64,000 nt of DNA, taken from the NCBI RefSeq assembly GCF_014650755.1, contig NZ_BMVO01000020.1, positions 56,706 to 120,705 on the forward strand, written 5' to 3'. This document shows, piece by piece, positions 50,116 to 58,606 of this stretch (within the stretch, counting starts at the first letter, position 1; each line of letters begins with the position of its first letter). Position numbers and translations under genes: made by a program. The stretch comes from Streptomyces chryseus (GTDB taxonomy: Bacteria; Actinomycetota; Actinomycetes; Streptomycetales; Streptomycetaceae). The notes below the pieces were generated by a model, which saw only the letters and a list, made by a program, of their open reading frames with translations, ran no database searches and was not told where the DNA came from.

Positions 50116-50340
50116 ATGAATTGTACGGCCTACCTGGCCAGGGTCGCCAGGAAGATCAAGGCTGCCTGGATGCGCCAGGACGGTTCCAGCGGTGGTGCCG
50201 TCTGGCGCTCGTGGCGCAAGATCCTGCGCCGGCTGCGCTTCCTCCGCTGGGCGCTCGCGGTCCAGGTGCTGAAGGGTGCCGCCTATGCCGGCGGTGCCAT
50301 CGCGATCCAGATCATCGCGGCGCGGTTCTTCATCCGCTGA
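50116..50340 (+). CDS. Small basic single-span membrane protein
   Basis: The 74-residue protein has a strongly basic amphipathic first half (MNCTAYLARVARKIKAAWMRQ ... WRSWRKILRRLRFLRW) and one hydrophobic C-terminal helix (KGAAYAGGAIAIQIIAARFF). AAGGAG lies 9 nt before the ATG, so it is very likely translated. It is the last gene before attR. No family is recognised. Confidence 0.72.
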   Translation: MNCTAYLARVARKIKAAWMRQDGSSGGAVWRSWRKILRRLRFLRWALAVQVLKGAAYAGGAIAIQIIAARFFIR

Positions 50341-50389
50341 CGCCGCCACGCCGCCGACTTCCTGGCCGCAAGACCCGCGGAGCCGGTGT

Positions 50390-50412
50390 TGCGTGAGCAT
50401 TGCGTGAGCGGA
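50390..50412 (+). repeat. Right arm-type direct repeats
   Basis: Two tandem TGCGTGAGC units, 11 nt apart and followed by GGA, as at 27383-27405 with only two base differences in the spacer. Confidence 0.8.
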
Positions 50413-50527
50413 CGGTACGGCAGCAGGCGGCACCCCGTGATTTGGTTGAGGGTGCCGCCCGCCTGTGACCTGTGGAAACGGTACCGAACGGCATGTGCCG
50501 GCAGTGTTCGTCACGAACCTGCAGGCC

Positions 50528-50570
50528 CTTGTAATGCGTAGGTCGTCGGTTCGAATCCGACAGGGGGCTC
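50528..50570 (+). other. attR: second copy of the 43-bp att core
   Basis: Identical to attL, beginning CTTGTAATGCG. It is the displaced 3' half of the chromosomal tRNA-Thr and is not a functional tRNA gene. Confidence 0.97.
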
Positions 50571-50574
50571 CACG

Positions 50575-50607
50575 GCCCAGGTCGCAGCACATGCGACCTG
50601 GGCTTTT
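50575..50607 (+). terminator. Original tRNA-Thr terminator, displaced by integration
   Basis: A 12-bp stem (GCCCAGGTCGCA with its complement) with a 5-nt loop is followed by TTTT. In the unintegrated chromosome it would directly follow tRNA-Thr. Confidence 0.85.
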
Positions 50608-50649
50608 CGGTTGCCGGCTCGGGGGCGGTCCGGTCGGAGGCGGCCCGAC

Positions 50650-52041
50650 TCAGTGGCGGCCGGCGATGCGGTCGGCGTAGCGGGCGATGGGGTCCGTTTC
50701 GGCGGTACGGCCCGACGCCTCGCGGCGGTCTGCGGTGCGGTAGGCGGCGTACATGGCCTGGACTCCGAGCCAGCGGAACGGCTCCGGCTCCCACTTGCGG
50801 ACCTTGTGGTCGACCCAGGGCAGCGTGGTGAGGTCGGTGGGGCCGCCCTGGCCGGAGTCCTGCTGGATCAGGTCGCGCAGGGTGCGGGCGGCGAGGTTGG
50901 TGGTCGCCACGCCGCTGCCGACGTAGCCGCCCGCCCAGCCGATGCCGGTCGAGCGGTCGAGGGCGACGGTGGAGCACCAGTCGCGGGGGACGCCCAGGAC
51001 GCCCGACCAGGCGTGGGCGATGGGGACGCCGGCCGCGGTGGGGAAGAAGCGGACGAGGATCTCGCGCAGGGCCTCGATGGTGGCCGGCTGGGTGCGGCCG
51101 TCATTGTCGGTGCGCGAGCCGTAGCGGTACGGCACGCCCCGCCCGCCGAGTGCGATGCGGTCGTCGGCGGTGCGCTGCGCGTACATGTAGGCGTGGGCCA
51201 TGTCGCCGAGGGTCTCGCGGCCGTCCCAGCCGATGTTCTCCCAGACGGAGGCGGGGATCGGTTCCGTGACGATCATCGAGGAGTTCATCGGGAGCCAGGT
51301 GCGGCGCTGGCCCTTGAGGCCGGCGGTGAAGCCCTCGGTGCAGCGCAGGATGTACGGGGCGCGGACCGTGCCGTAGGGGGTGACGGCGTGCTTGGGCTTG
51401 ATCTCCGTGACGGGCGTCGACTCGTGGATGGTGACGCCGAGGTTCTCGACCGCCGAGGCCAGGCCCTTGAGGAGCTTGACCGGGTGCAGGCGGGCGCCGT
51501 GCGGGGTCCAGGTGGAGCCGACGGCGCCGGTCACCCGGACGCGTTCGGCGGTCTCGCGGGCGCCGTGGAGGGTGCGTTCCTTCTCGCCGAAGGCGATCTC
51601 GGCGGCGTGGAAGTGCTTGAGGCGGGACAGCTGGGCGGGCGTGTAGGCGACTTCGAGCACGCCGCCGTGGTGGATGTCGGCGTCGATGTTCTCGGCGGCG
51701 GCGGTGCTGATGACCTCGGTGACCGTGTCGTTCATGGCCTGCTGGAGGCGGACGGCGGCGTCGTGGCCGTGCAGCTTGGCGTAGCGGTCGCGGCCGGCGA
51801 TGCCGTTGTAGAGCCAGCCGCCGTTGCGCCCGGAGGCGCCGTATCCGCAGAACTTGGCCTCCAGAACCGTGATGTTGAGGAAGGGGACGGCCTTCTTGAG
51901 GTAGTACGCCGTCCACAGGCCGGTGTAGCCGCCGCCGACGATGCAGACGTCGGCCGTCGCGTCGCCGGGCAGGGGCTCACGGGGGTCGGGTATGCCTTCG
52001 TTCGCGTACCAGTAGGAGATGCCGCCGTTGACGGTGCTCAT
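50650..52041 (-). CDS. FAD-dependent oxidoreductase (DAO family)
   Basis: The 463-residue protein has an N-terminal Rossmann FAD site (ADVCIVGGGYTGLWTAYYL), CGYGASGRNGGWLYNG (GGSGRNGG-like), a central substrate domain and a C-terminal FAD-closing segment (GIGWAGGYVGSGVATTNLAARTL). It resembles gamma-glutamylputrescine oxidases and other amino-acid oxidases of the DadA type. The substrate is unknown. AGGGG precedes the ATG. Confidence 0.88.
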   Translation of the reverse strand: MSTVNGGISYWYANEGIPDPREPLPGDATADVCIVGGGYTGLWTAYYLKKAVPFLNITVLEAKFCGYGASGRNGGWLYNGIAGRDRYAKLHGHDAAVRLQQAMNDTVTEVISTAAAENIDADIHHGGVLEVAYTPAQLSRLKHFHAAEIAFGEKERTLHGARETAERVRVTGAVGSTWTPHGARLHPVKLLKGLASAVENLGVTIHESTPVTEIKPKHAVTPYGTVRAPYILRCTEGFTAGLKGQRRTWLPMNSSMIVTEPIPASVWENIGWDGRETLGDMAHAYMYAQRTADDRIALGGRGVPYRYGSRTDNDGRTQPATIEALREILVRFFPTAAGVPIAHAWSGVLGVPRDWCSTVALDRSTGIGWAGGYVGSGVATTNLAARTLRDLIQQDSGQGGPTDLTTLPWVDHKVRKWEPEPFRWLGVQAMYAAYRTADRREASGRTAETDPIARYADRIAGRH

Positions 52042-52187
52042 GATGCCCCTGCGTTCGTTTCCGCTGCTGATCAGCGGTGGTGGCGGGGACGCTAGCGGGC
52101 CGGGGCGGGGTCGGCAACGGTGGGGGCCCGTCCGGGTGCGGCAACGGGGGCCCGTCCGGGTGCGGTCGTAGGATCCGGAGGGTGATC

Positions 52188-53096
52188 GTGATTCCGGAAG
52201 TGCTGGCCGTGACGCAGGCGGAGGTCAACGGGGCGGCGGGGCGGGAGTGGATCGCCGCGCTGCCCGGTGAGGCGGCGGCGTACCTGGAGCGTTGGGGTCT
52301 GCGGCTCACCGGGCCCTCGATGCACGGGGCGGTCTCGCTGGTGCTGCCGGTGGAGCGGACCGACGGGACGCCGGCCGCGCTGAAGCTGCAGCTCCTGGAC
52401 GAGGAGACCGAGGGGGAGGCCGCCGCGCTGCGGGCGTGGGACGGCGACGGTGTCGTACGGCTGCTGGAGCACGATCCGCTGAGCGGGGCGATGCTGCTGG
52501 AGCGGCTGGACGAGTCCCGGCACCTGTCGGTGCTGGCGGACACGACGGCGGCGGTCCGGGTGCTCGCGGAACTGCTGGTGCGGCTGAACGCGGTGACGGC
52601 GCCCCGGGGCGTACGCCGTCTGGAGGACGTCGCGGCGGCGATGCTCGACGAAGTGCCCCGGGCGGTACGGGCGCTGGGTGATCCGGCGGAGCGGCGGCTG
52701 CTGGAGCGGTGCGCGGGGGCGGTGCGGGAGGTCGTCGGGGAGGCGGGCGGCCGGCTGCTCCACTGGGACCTGCACTTCGAGAACGTGCTGGCGCCGCTGC
52801 CGGGCTCGGGGCGGCGCGAGCCGTGGGTGGTGATCGACCCGAAGCCGCTGGCGGGGGATCCGGGGTTCGAGCTGCTGCCGGCGCTGGTGAACCGGTTCGA
52901 GGCGGACCAGGTCCTGCCGCGCTTCCACCTGATGACCGAGGTCCTGGGGCTCGACCGGGCGCGGGCACGGGCGTGGACGCTCGGGCGCGTACTGCAGAAC
53001 AGCCTGTGGGACCTGGAGGACGAGGACGAGGAGGAGGGCGAGTTGCCGGGGGAGCAGGCGGAGGTCGCGCGGGTATTGCTTACGCTGCGGGGATGA
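52188..53096 (+). CDS. Aminoglycoside/hydroxyurea-resistance-type kinase (APH family)
   Basis: The 302-residue kinase-fold protein has the catalytic loop HWDLHFENVLAP and the metal-binding Asp in VVIDPKPLAGDPGFELLPAL, which is the signature of the APH(6)/hydroxyurea-phosphotransferase group. A long acidic stretch near the end (EDEDEEEGELPGE) is unusual. The GTG at 52188 has GGAGG 6 nt upstream. A resistance phenotype is not proven, since many Streptomyces members are housekeeping or cryptic. Confidence 0.85.
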   Translation: MIPEVLAVTQAEVNGAAGREWIAALPGEAAAYLERWGLRLTGPSMHGAVSLVLPVERTDGTPAALKLQLLDEETEGEAAALRAWDGDGVVRLLEHDPLSGAMLLERLDESRHLSVLADTTAAVRVLAELLVRLNAVTAPRGVRRLEDVAAAMLDEVPRAVRALGDPAERRLLERCAGAVREVVGEAGGRLLHWDLHFENVLAPLPGSGRREPWVVIDPKPLAGDPGFELLPALVNRFEADQVLPRFHLMTEVLGLDRARARAWTLGRVLQNSLWDLEDEDEEEGELPGEQAEVARVLLTLRG

Positions 53097-53566
53097 TTCG
53101 AGACGCCACACCCGCCGATGTCCCCGTCATCCACGCGATGGTCCGCGAACTGGCCGAGTACGAGAAGGCGTTGCACGAGGCGCGCGCCAGTGAGGAGCAG
53201 TTGCGGGAGGCGCTGTTCGGGGAGCGTCCGGCGGCGTACGCGCACATCGCGGAGACGGAGGACGGGGAGGTCGCCGGTTTCGCGCTGTGGTTCCTGAACT
53301 TCTCCACCTGGCGGGGAGTTCACGGCATCTACCTGGAGGACCTGTACGTGCGGCCCGCGCAGCGCGGCGGCGGGCACGGGAAGGCGCTGCTGGCGTCGCT
53401 GGCGCGGATCTGCGTCGAGCGGGGGTACGAACGGCTGGAGTGGTCCGTACTGGACTGGAACGAGCCGTCGATCGACTTCTACCGGGCGCTGGGCGCGGAG
53501 CCGCAGGACGAGTGGACGGTGTACCGCCTGACGGACGGGGCGCTGGCGGAACTGGGCGGGGAGTAG
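53093..53566 (+). CDS. GNAT acetyltransferase
   Basis: The 157-residue GNAT resembles diamine N-acetyltransferases: MIRDATPADVPVIHAMVRELAEYEK, GIYLEDLYVRPAQRGGGHGKALL (acetyl-CoA pyrophosphate loop) and WNEPSIDFYRALGAEPQDEW. It overlaps the kinase gene by 4 nt (ATGA). Polyamine-like substrates are a family-based guess. Confidence 0.9.
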   Translation: MIRDATPADVPVIHAMVRELAEYEKALHEARASEEQLREALFGERPAAYAHIAETEDGEVAGFALWFLNFSTWRGVHGIYLEDLYVRPAQRGGGHGKALLASLARICVERGYERLEWSVLDWNEPSIDFYRALGAEPQDEWTVYRLTDGALAELGGE

Positions 53567-53610
53567 CCGGGGGCTGCCTTGCCTGTGCGACCGGGTGGGG
53601 AACGTGGCTC

Positions 53611-53708
53611 GGCACCCGGCCGCAGGGGGAGCTTGTCGGCACCTGGCCGCAGGGGGAACTCGGCTCGGCACCTGGCCGCAGGGGACGTTGCCTCTGCGGC
53701 CGGGTGCG
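53611..53708 (+). repeat. Three 20-nt repeats and one inverted partner
   Basis: GGCACCYGGCCGCAGGGGGA recurs at 53611, 53638 and 53667, spaced 27 and 29 nt. A TGCGGCCGGGTGCG inverse copy at about 53695 follows, so several hairpins can form downstream of the acetyltransferase gene. Confidence 0.8.
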
Positions 53709-53717
53709 CGGTGGCTC

Positions 53718-55064
53718 CTACTGGAGCATGCCTGCGATGACGTCGGCGTCGGCCGAGGAGACGCCCGTCGTGGTGACGCCGGACGCCGTGCCGGGGAGGC
53801 GCAGCGAGTCGGCGGCGATGCCGGTGGCGTACAGGTCGGCGTACCCGTCGCGGTCGGTGTCGCGGAGGCGGGTGAGGTCGCCGAAGTTGTCGTTCCACTG
53901 GACGGTGCCGGGTATGCCGGCGGTGTCGCGGTCGAACCACTGGGAGCCGGTACCGGTGAGGCCGCTCCTGCTGCCCTTCAGGACGTGCACGGCTCCGGCG
54001 TCCGCCTGGTCGCCGAGCTTCTCGCCGGGGACGCCGATCGCGAGGTCCTTGTAACCGTCGCCGTTGATGTCGGCGGCCGAGACCGAGGAGCCGAAGCGGT
54101 CGTTGGTCTCGGGGGTGCCGGCCACACCGCTCGTGGCCTGGGTGATGCGGGCGCTGGTGGCGGGGCCGGTCGAGGAGCCGTACCAGACGGTCACCTGGCC
54201 CTTGTAGTTGGCGTTCATCATCGTGCCGAACGCGATGTCACCGTATCCGTCCTTGTTGAAGTCGGCGATCACGCCCTTCTGGGGGTCGGCGTAATCGGTG
54301 GTGAGGCGCAGGGTCTTGCCGGAGGCCGGCGTCGAGCCGCCCTTGACGAACCAGGCGTCCGTCCCGAAGACGTTGGGGGCGTCGACGATCCCGGCGACCA
54401 CCAGATCGGTGCTGGAGTCGCCGTTCATCCTGCCTGCGGTCAGGGACCGGGCGGAGAAGCCCGACTTGGCCAGGGTGGACACGGCACCGGTCACACCGGT
54501 GCGGGTGAAAGACCCCCGGTAGATGTACGTCTTGCCGGCGCTGGTGGCGGCGAGGTCCTGCTTGCCGTCCCCGGTGAAGTCCCCGGCGGCCAGGCCGACG
54601 CCGAAGCGGCCGTCGGCGACCTTCGCGCCCTGGTTGGGGACCGACGTGCCGCCGCTGAGGCCGTTCGCGCTGCCCCACAGGATGGTGACGGAGCCCTGGT
54701 CCTCGCGCCCGTCGACGTCCTCGCCGTACGCCGTCACCGCCAGGTCGGCGTATCCGTCGGCGTTGAGGTCGGCGGCGGCCCGCACGTCGCCGAACATGTC
54801 GTCCGCCTCGTCGCTGCCGGGGACGCCGGTGCTCGACTGGGTGATGAGCTGGGTCCGGGTGCCGGGGCCGTCCGCGGTGCCGAAGGTGATACGGACGCCG
54901 CCACCGTTGTTGGTGGTGAACACGTAGGACGCGTAGTCGCGGTATCCGTCACCGTTGAAGTCGTCGGCGTACTTGGCGGCGGCCGCTGCCGCGGGGGGCG
55001 CTGTGACGACCGGAACGACGGACGCCACGAGAAGGGCCGCGCCGGCGGCATGGCGTATGCGCAT
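53718..55064 (-). CDS. Secreted FG-GAP/VCBS beta-propeller protein
   Basis: The 448-residue exported protein has a signal peptide (MRIRHAAGAALLVASVVPVVTAPPAAAA). About seven FG-GAP repeats with Ca-binding DxNxDGxxD loops follow (DFNGDGYRDY, DLNADGYADL, DFTGDGKQDL, DFNKDGYGDI, DINGDGYKDL, DTDRDGYADL). It should form a calcium-bound integrin-alpha-like propeller. No catalytic domain is visible. AGGAG precedes the ATG. Confidence 0.9.
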   Translation of the reverse strand: MRIRHAAGAALLVASVVPVVTAPPAAAAAAKYADDFNGDGYRDYASYVFTTNNGGGVRITFGTADGPGTRTQLITQSSTGVPGSDEADDMFGDVRAAADLNADGYADLAVTAYGEDVDGREDQGSVTILWGSANGLSGGTSVPNQGAKVADGRFGVGLAAGDFTGDGKQDLAATSAGKTYIYRGSFTRTGVTGAVSTLAKSGFSARSLTAGRMNGDSSTDLVVAGIVDAPNVFGTDAWFVKGGSTPASGKTLRLTTDYADPQKGVIADFNKDGYGDIAFGTMMNANYKGQVTVWYGSSTGPATSARITQATSGVAGTPETNDRFGSSVSAADINGDGYKDLAIGVPGEKLGDQADAGAVHVLKGSRSGLTGTGSQWFDRDTAGIPGTVQWNDNFGDLTRLRDTDRDGYADLYATGIAADSLRLPGTASGVTTTGVSSADADVIAGMLQ

Positions 55065-55305
55065 GAATGTCTCCTGAGGTGATCGCTACCGCCCCGGTGC
55101 CGCGGGGAGTGGCCCGCGTCGCGGCACGGGGCGGTTGACGTACAGGAGACGATCAGGGGGCGGGTGAGGTTGTACGGGCCGTCGGCGCGAATGCGTCGGG
55201 AGTGAGTGCGTGAGTGGCGTGATGTGTGTGCGTCAGTGCGTCAGCGCGTGAGGGCATGCGTACGTGCTGCGTGCTGGGTGGGGTCGGCGGGGCGTGCGAC
55301 CGCCG

Positions 55306-56310
55306 CTACGGCACGAGGACGACCTTGCCCATCGTGCCGCGCGTCTCCAGGGCGCGGTGGGCCGCCGCCGCCTCCGCCAGGGGGAAGCGCTGGACCGCCG
55401 GGACCAGGCGGCCGGCCGCCGCCTGGGCGAGGGCGCGGTTCTCCAGGGTGCGTACGGGGTTGTCGCCGCCCGCCCTGCCGAGCATCGCCGGGCCGAGGAC
55501 GCTCGCGGAGGTGATGCCCCGGTCGGCCAGTTCCTCGTCGGTGAAGGTCAGCGGGGAGCCGTCGTGCAGGCCGTCCGACGACCAGCCGAAGACGATGTGT
55601 TCGCCGCCCTTGCCGAGGAGGTCGACGGCCGCGCGGCCGGTGGCGCCGCCGACCGAGTCGAAGACGACGGTGGCTCCGCCGTCGCCGAGGAAGGCGCGCA
55701 CCTGCTCCGGCCAGTCGGGCAGCGTGTAGTCCACGGCGAGGTCGGCGCCGTTCTCCTGGACGCGGGCGACCTTGGCGGGGCCGCCGGCCAGGCCGATGAC
55801 GGTGCCTCCGGCGTTCTTCACGTACTGGACGAGGAGTGTGCCGATGCCGCCGGCGGCCGCGGGGACGATCGCGACGGTGCCGGCCGTCACCTCGGTGAAC
55901 TGGAGGATGCCCATCGTGGTGCGGCCGGTGCCGATCATGGCGACGGCCTGGGCCGCGTCGAGGTTCTCCGGGATCTCCTGGAGGCGCTCGGCGTCGGTGA
56001 CGGCCAGTTCGGCGTAGCCGCCGGGGTTCATGCCGAGGTGGACGACGACGCGCTTGCCGAGCCACGACGGGTCGGTGCCCTCGCCGACCGACTCGACCGT
56101 ACCGGCGACCTCGCGGCCGGGGACGGTGGGCAGCGCGACGGGGGCGGGGAACGGGCCGGGCATGCCCTCGCGCAGGGCGGTGTCGAGGAGGTGCACACCG
56201 GCCGCCGACACGGCGACGCGGACCTGCCCGGGGCCGGGGACGGGGTCCTCGGTCCGCTCGTACGTGAGGTTCTCGGCGGGACCGAAGGCGTGGAGGCGGA
56301 CTGCGTGCAT
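55306..56310 (-). CDS. Zinc-free quinone reductase / MDR-family oxidoreductase
   Basis: The 334-residue enzyme has a GroES-like N-domain (PGREVAGTVESVGEGTDP) and an NADPH-binding Rossmann domain (VTAGTVAIVPAAAGGIGTLLVQYVKNAGGTVIGL). Zinc ligands of alcohol dehydrogenases are missing, as in QOR-type quinone reductases. GAGGAG 7 nt before the ATG at 56310 decides the start over the earlier ATG at 56337. Confidence 0.9.
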   Translation of the reverse strand: MHAVRLHAFGPAENLTYERTEDPVPGPGQVRVAVSAAGVHLLDTALREGMPGPFPAPVALPTVPGREVAGTVESVGEGTDPSWLGKRVVVHLGMNPGGYAELAVTDAERLQEIPENLDAAQAVAMIGTGRTTMGILQFTEVTAGTVAIVPAAAGGIGTLLVQYVKNAGGTVIGLAGGPAKVARVQENGADLAVDYTLPDWPEQVRAFLGDGGATVVFDSVGGATGRAAVDLLGKGGEHIVFGWSSDGLHDGSPLTFTDEELADRGITSASVLGPAMLGRAGGDNPVRTLENRALAQAAAGRLVPAVQRFPLAEAAAAHRALETRGTMGKVVLVP

Positions 56311-56429
56311 GACGGGCTCCTCGTGATTCCAGGGCATCTCGGCCTGCGGCTCGCGGCATGTGGCTTGCGGCCTGCTGCCCTCGTAGATCTGCGACTGGGC
56401 TCAGGCTCGTGCCTCAAGCGCGGTTGAGG

Positions 56430-57614
56430 TCAAGCCCTTCGCGGGGGGGTGGGGTGCGCGGGGCGCGGGTTGCCGGTCCGCAGTGCGAGGGTCGCCGCCT
56501 CCAGGCCGCTGTTGAACGCCACCTCGGCCAGCAGGCCCGGCGCCGCCACCTGGTCGCCCGCGAGGAACACCCCGTCGCCGCGGTTGATCCCGGGGCGGTC
56601 CCGCCAGGTGGTGCCCGGCCGGTCGAGTGCGCCCGTACGGCCCGTCGCGAGGGCCTCGCGCCGCCAGGTGACGCGCTCGCGCCAGCCGGGGAAACCGAGG
56701 TCGAGCAGGCGCTCGGCGCGTGCGACGCCGTCCGCCCTGGACTCGGCGGGGGCGATCGGGAACTGGCTCTGGAGGAGCTGTTCCCCGGCCGGGGCGAGGG
56801 TGGCGTCCTGGGCGGTGAACCGTTCGATCCAGCCGGGCGCGTCCAGGTCGGAGATGACGAACGGGTCGCCCTTGCGGGTCCTGACGGCCAGATCGAGCAG
56901 GACCGTACGTCCGCTGTCCCAGGCCAGGGTGGAGTCGCCGAGGAGCCGGCGGGCCGCGTCCAGAGAGGTGGCGACGATCACCGGGCCGCGACGGCCGGCG
57001 AGGGAAGTGACGCGCTCGGTCGTCTCGATCCGTACGCCGAGGTTCCAGGCCCGCGCGGCCATCCGGTCGACGACGGAGGCCCAGCCGCCGCGCGGGTAGT
57101 GCGCCTCGGGTGGCAGCTTGACGACGCGCCGCAGCCGCTCCTGGACGAAGCGGGCGGAGAGGGAGCCGGGCTCGTGGTGGAAGAGGGCGACCGCGACGAA
57201 GTGCGCCGCCGCGCGCGCCCCGGCCTCGCCCACCTCACCGGTGGCCCAGGTCAGGAAGTCGGCGTCCACGGGAGTCTTCGCGGGGGGACGCAGGGCGAGT
57301 TTCACCAGTGCGAGCGGCGGCGTACGGCGCAGGGCGCCACCCCGGTGGAAGCGGAGGCGGGCGCCTTCGAGCGGGGGTACGGACACGACGGGGCCGAGCA
57401 GGTCGCGCTGCTGGAGCCAGGACCAGAGCGGGCCGCCGTTGTAGAGGGCGTGCGGGCCCTCGTTGGTCTTGTACGGGCCTTCGGCGGTGCGGGCCCTTCC
57501 GCCGAGGGTGTGGTGGGCCTCGAACAGGGTGACCGCGGCGCCGGATTCGGCCGCCGTGACGGCCGCCGTGAGGCCGGCGAGGCCGCCGCCGATGACAGTG
57601 ACGTGGTGCCGCAT
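56430..57614 (-). CDS. FAD-dependent amine-oxidase/phytoene-desaturase-like protein
   Basis: The 394-residue protein has a dinucleotide-binding start (HVTVIGGGLAGLTAAVTAAESGAAVTLFEAHHTLGGRARTA). The C-terminal FAD motif (GVFLAGDQVAAPGLLAEVAFNSGLEAA) closes the fold. The middle domain is shorter than in carotenoid desaturases. No carotenoid genes are nearby. The substrate is unknown. GGAG precedes the ATG. Confidence 0.85.
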   Translation of the reverse strand: MRHHVTVIGGGLAGLTAAVTAAESGAAVTLFEAHHTLGGRARTAEGPYKTNEGPHALYNGGPLWSWLQQRDLLGPVVSVPPLEGARLRFHRGGALRRTPPLALVKLALRPPAKTPVDADFLTWATGEVGEAGARAAAHFVAVALFHHEPGSLSARFVQERLRRVVKLPPEAHYPRGGWASVVDRMAARAWNLGVRIETTERVTSLAGRRGPVIVATSLDAARRLLGDSTLAWDSGRTVLLDLAVRTRKGDPFVISDLDAPGWIERFTAQDATLAPAGEQLLQSQFPIAPAESRADGVARAERLLDLGFPGWRERVTWRREALATGRTGALDRPGTTWRDRPGINRGDGVFLAGDQVAAPGLLAEVAFNSGLEAATLALRTGNPRPAHPTPPRRA

Positions 57615-57792
57615 GTCGGGTCTCCTTGCCGTCGTGGGTCGCTTCCACGGTGCTGACGGGCGGCGGGGGGCCGGGTGTGACATCGGGCGGGTGGGGGCGC
57701 GCGGGCTCGGGCGGGGCGGGGGAGGACGGCCGCGGGAACGGGGAGGGGTGGGAACGCCGGGGATTGTCAGTGGGGTGGTCCAGCATGGGGGG

Positions 57793-58503
57793 ATGGCACG
57801 GAACACGCACACCGCGAGTACGAAGAAGCCCCAGGCCGTCCGTCCCGTCCGCCCCGTGCGGCGCCCCGAGGTGCGGCTGCCGCCGCTCGCGCCGTTCGGT
57901 CCCGGCGGGCTGGAGTCCGAGGGTGACTACGACGGGCTGGAGTTCCGTGACCTGGACCTGTCGGCCCAGGAGGGGCGCGGCGCCCGTTTCATGGACTGCG
58001 GCCTGTACGGCGTGGCGCTCGACGAGACGCGGCTGGGCCGGGCGCGCTTCATCGACTCGGTGCTGGACGGGGTGCGCGGGGTGGGCACCGACCTGGCCGA
58101 GGCGACGTTGCGCGACGTGGAGGTGGTGGACGCCCGGCTCGGCGGGGCCCAGCTGCACGCGTCGTCCTGGGAGCGGGTGCTCGTGCGGGGCGGGAAGATC
58201 GACTACCTGAATCTGCGCCGGGCCCGCCTGAAGGACGTGGTCTTCGAGGGGTGCGTCCTGGCCGAGCCGGACTTCGGCGGGGCGCGCCTGGAGCGGGTGG
58301 AGTTCCGCGACTGCGTGCTGAGGAGGGCGGACTTCAGCGCGGCCACGATGGTGGACGTGGACCTGCGTACGGTCGCGGAGCTGGACATCGCGCGGGGCGT
58401 CGACCGGCTGGCGGGTTCGGTGATCAGCCCGTCCCAACTCCTGGAACTGGCACCGGCGTTCGCGGCGCAGATCGGGGTGCGGGTGGAGAGCCCGGGAGAC
58501 TGA
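57793..58503 (+). CDS. Pentapeptide-repeat protein
   Basis: The 236-residue protein has about 25 pentapeptide units A(D/N)LXX-like in the centre (FRDLDL, ARFMDCGL, ARFIDSVLDG, ATLRDVEVVDARLGGAQL, DFGGARLERVEFRDCVLRRADFSAATMVDVDL). It folds as a right-handed quadrilateral helix. Functions vary (gyrase protection, scaffolding). No specific one is inferable. GGGGGG precedes the ATG. Confidence 0.85.
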   Translation: MARNTHTASTKKPQAVRPVRPVRRPEVRLPPLAPFGPGGLESEGDYDGLEFRDLDLSAQEGRGARFMDCGLYGVALDETRLGRARFIDSVLDGVRGVGTDLAEATLRDVEVVDARLGGAQLHASSWERVLVRGGKIDYLNLRRARLKDVVFEGCVLAEPDFGGARLERVEFRDCVLRRADFSAATMVDVDLRTVAELDIARGVDRLAGSVISPSQLLELAPAFAAQIGVRVESPGD

Positions 58504-58606
58504 GGACTACGGACGGCCGGTCATGGGGGGCGGTGATGGGAGGGCACGCCCCACGACCTTGAGGCCGGCCAGGAGGGCACGGCCCCGGCTGAGGGCACGC
58601 CCCCGG

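Larger units (their letters stand above)
27250..50570. mobile_element. 23.3-kb tRNA-Thr-integrated mobilizable element
   Basis: It is bounded by identical 43-bp repeats derived from the tRNA. A tyrosine integrase sits next to attL, with an XRE regulator, an excisionase-like gene, DUF3631 and DUF2637 proteins, MobC, a relaxase and about 14 kb of cargo. The layout recalls actinomycete integrative elements (pSAM2-like AICEs), but I see no FtsK/TraB-type translocase. It therefore looks like an integrative mobilizable element that borrows another element's transfer machinery. Confidence 0.93.

Noticed and set aside
27292..50527. A self-transmissible AICE with TraB
   Set aside because: No FtsK-like ATPase, replication initiator of the RepSA type or Kil/Spd operon was found. 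Mobilisation genes are present instead.
50528..50603. A second tRNA gene or tRNA pseudogene at attR
   Set aside because: Only the 3' half is present and it coincides exactly with the 43-bp att core, so it is an integration footprint.
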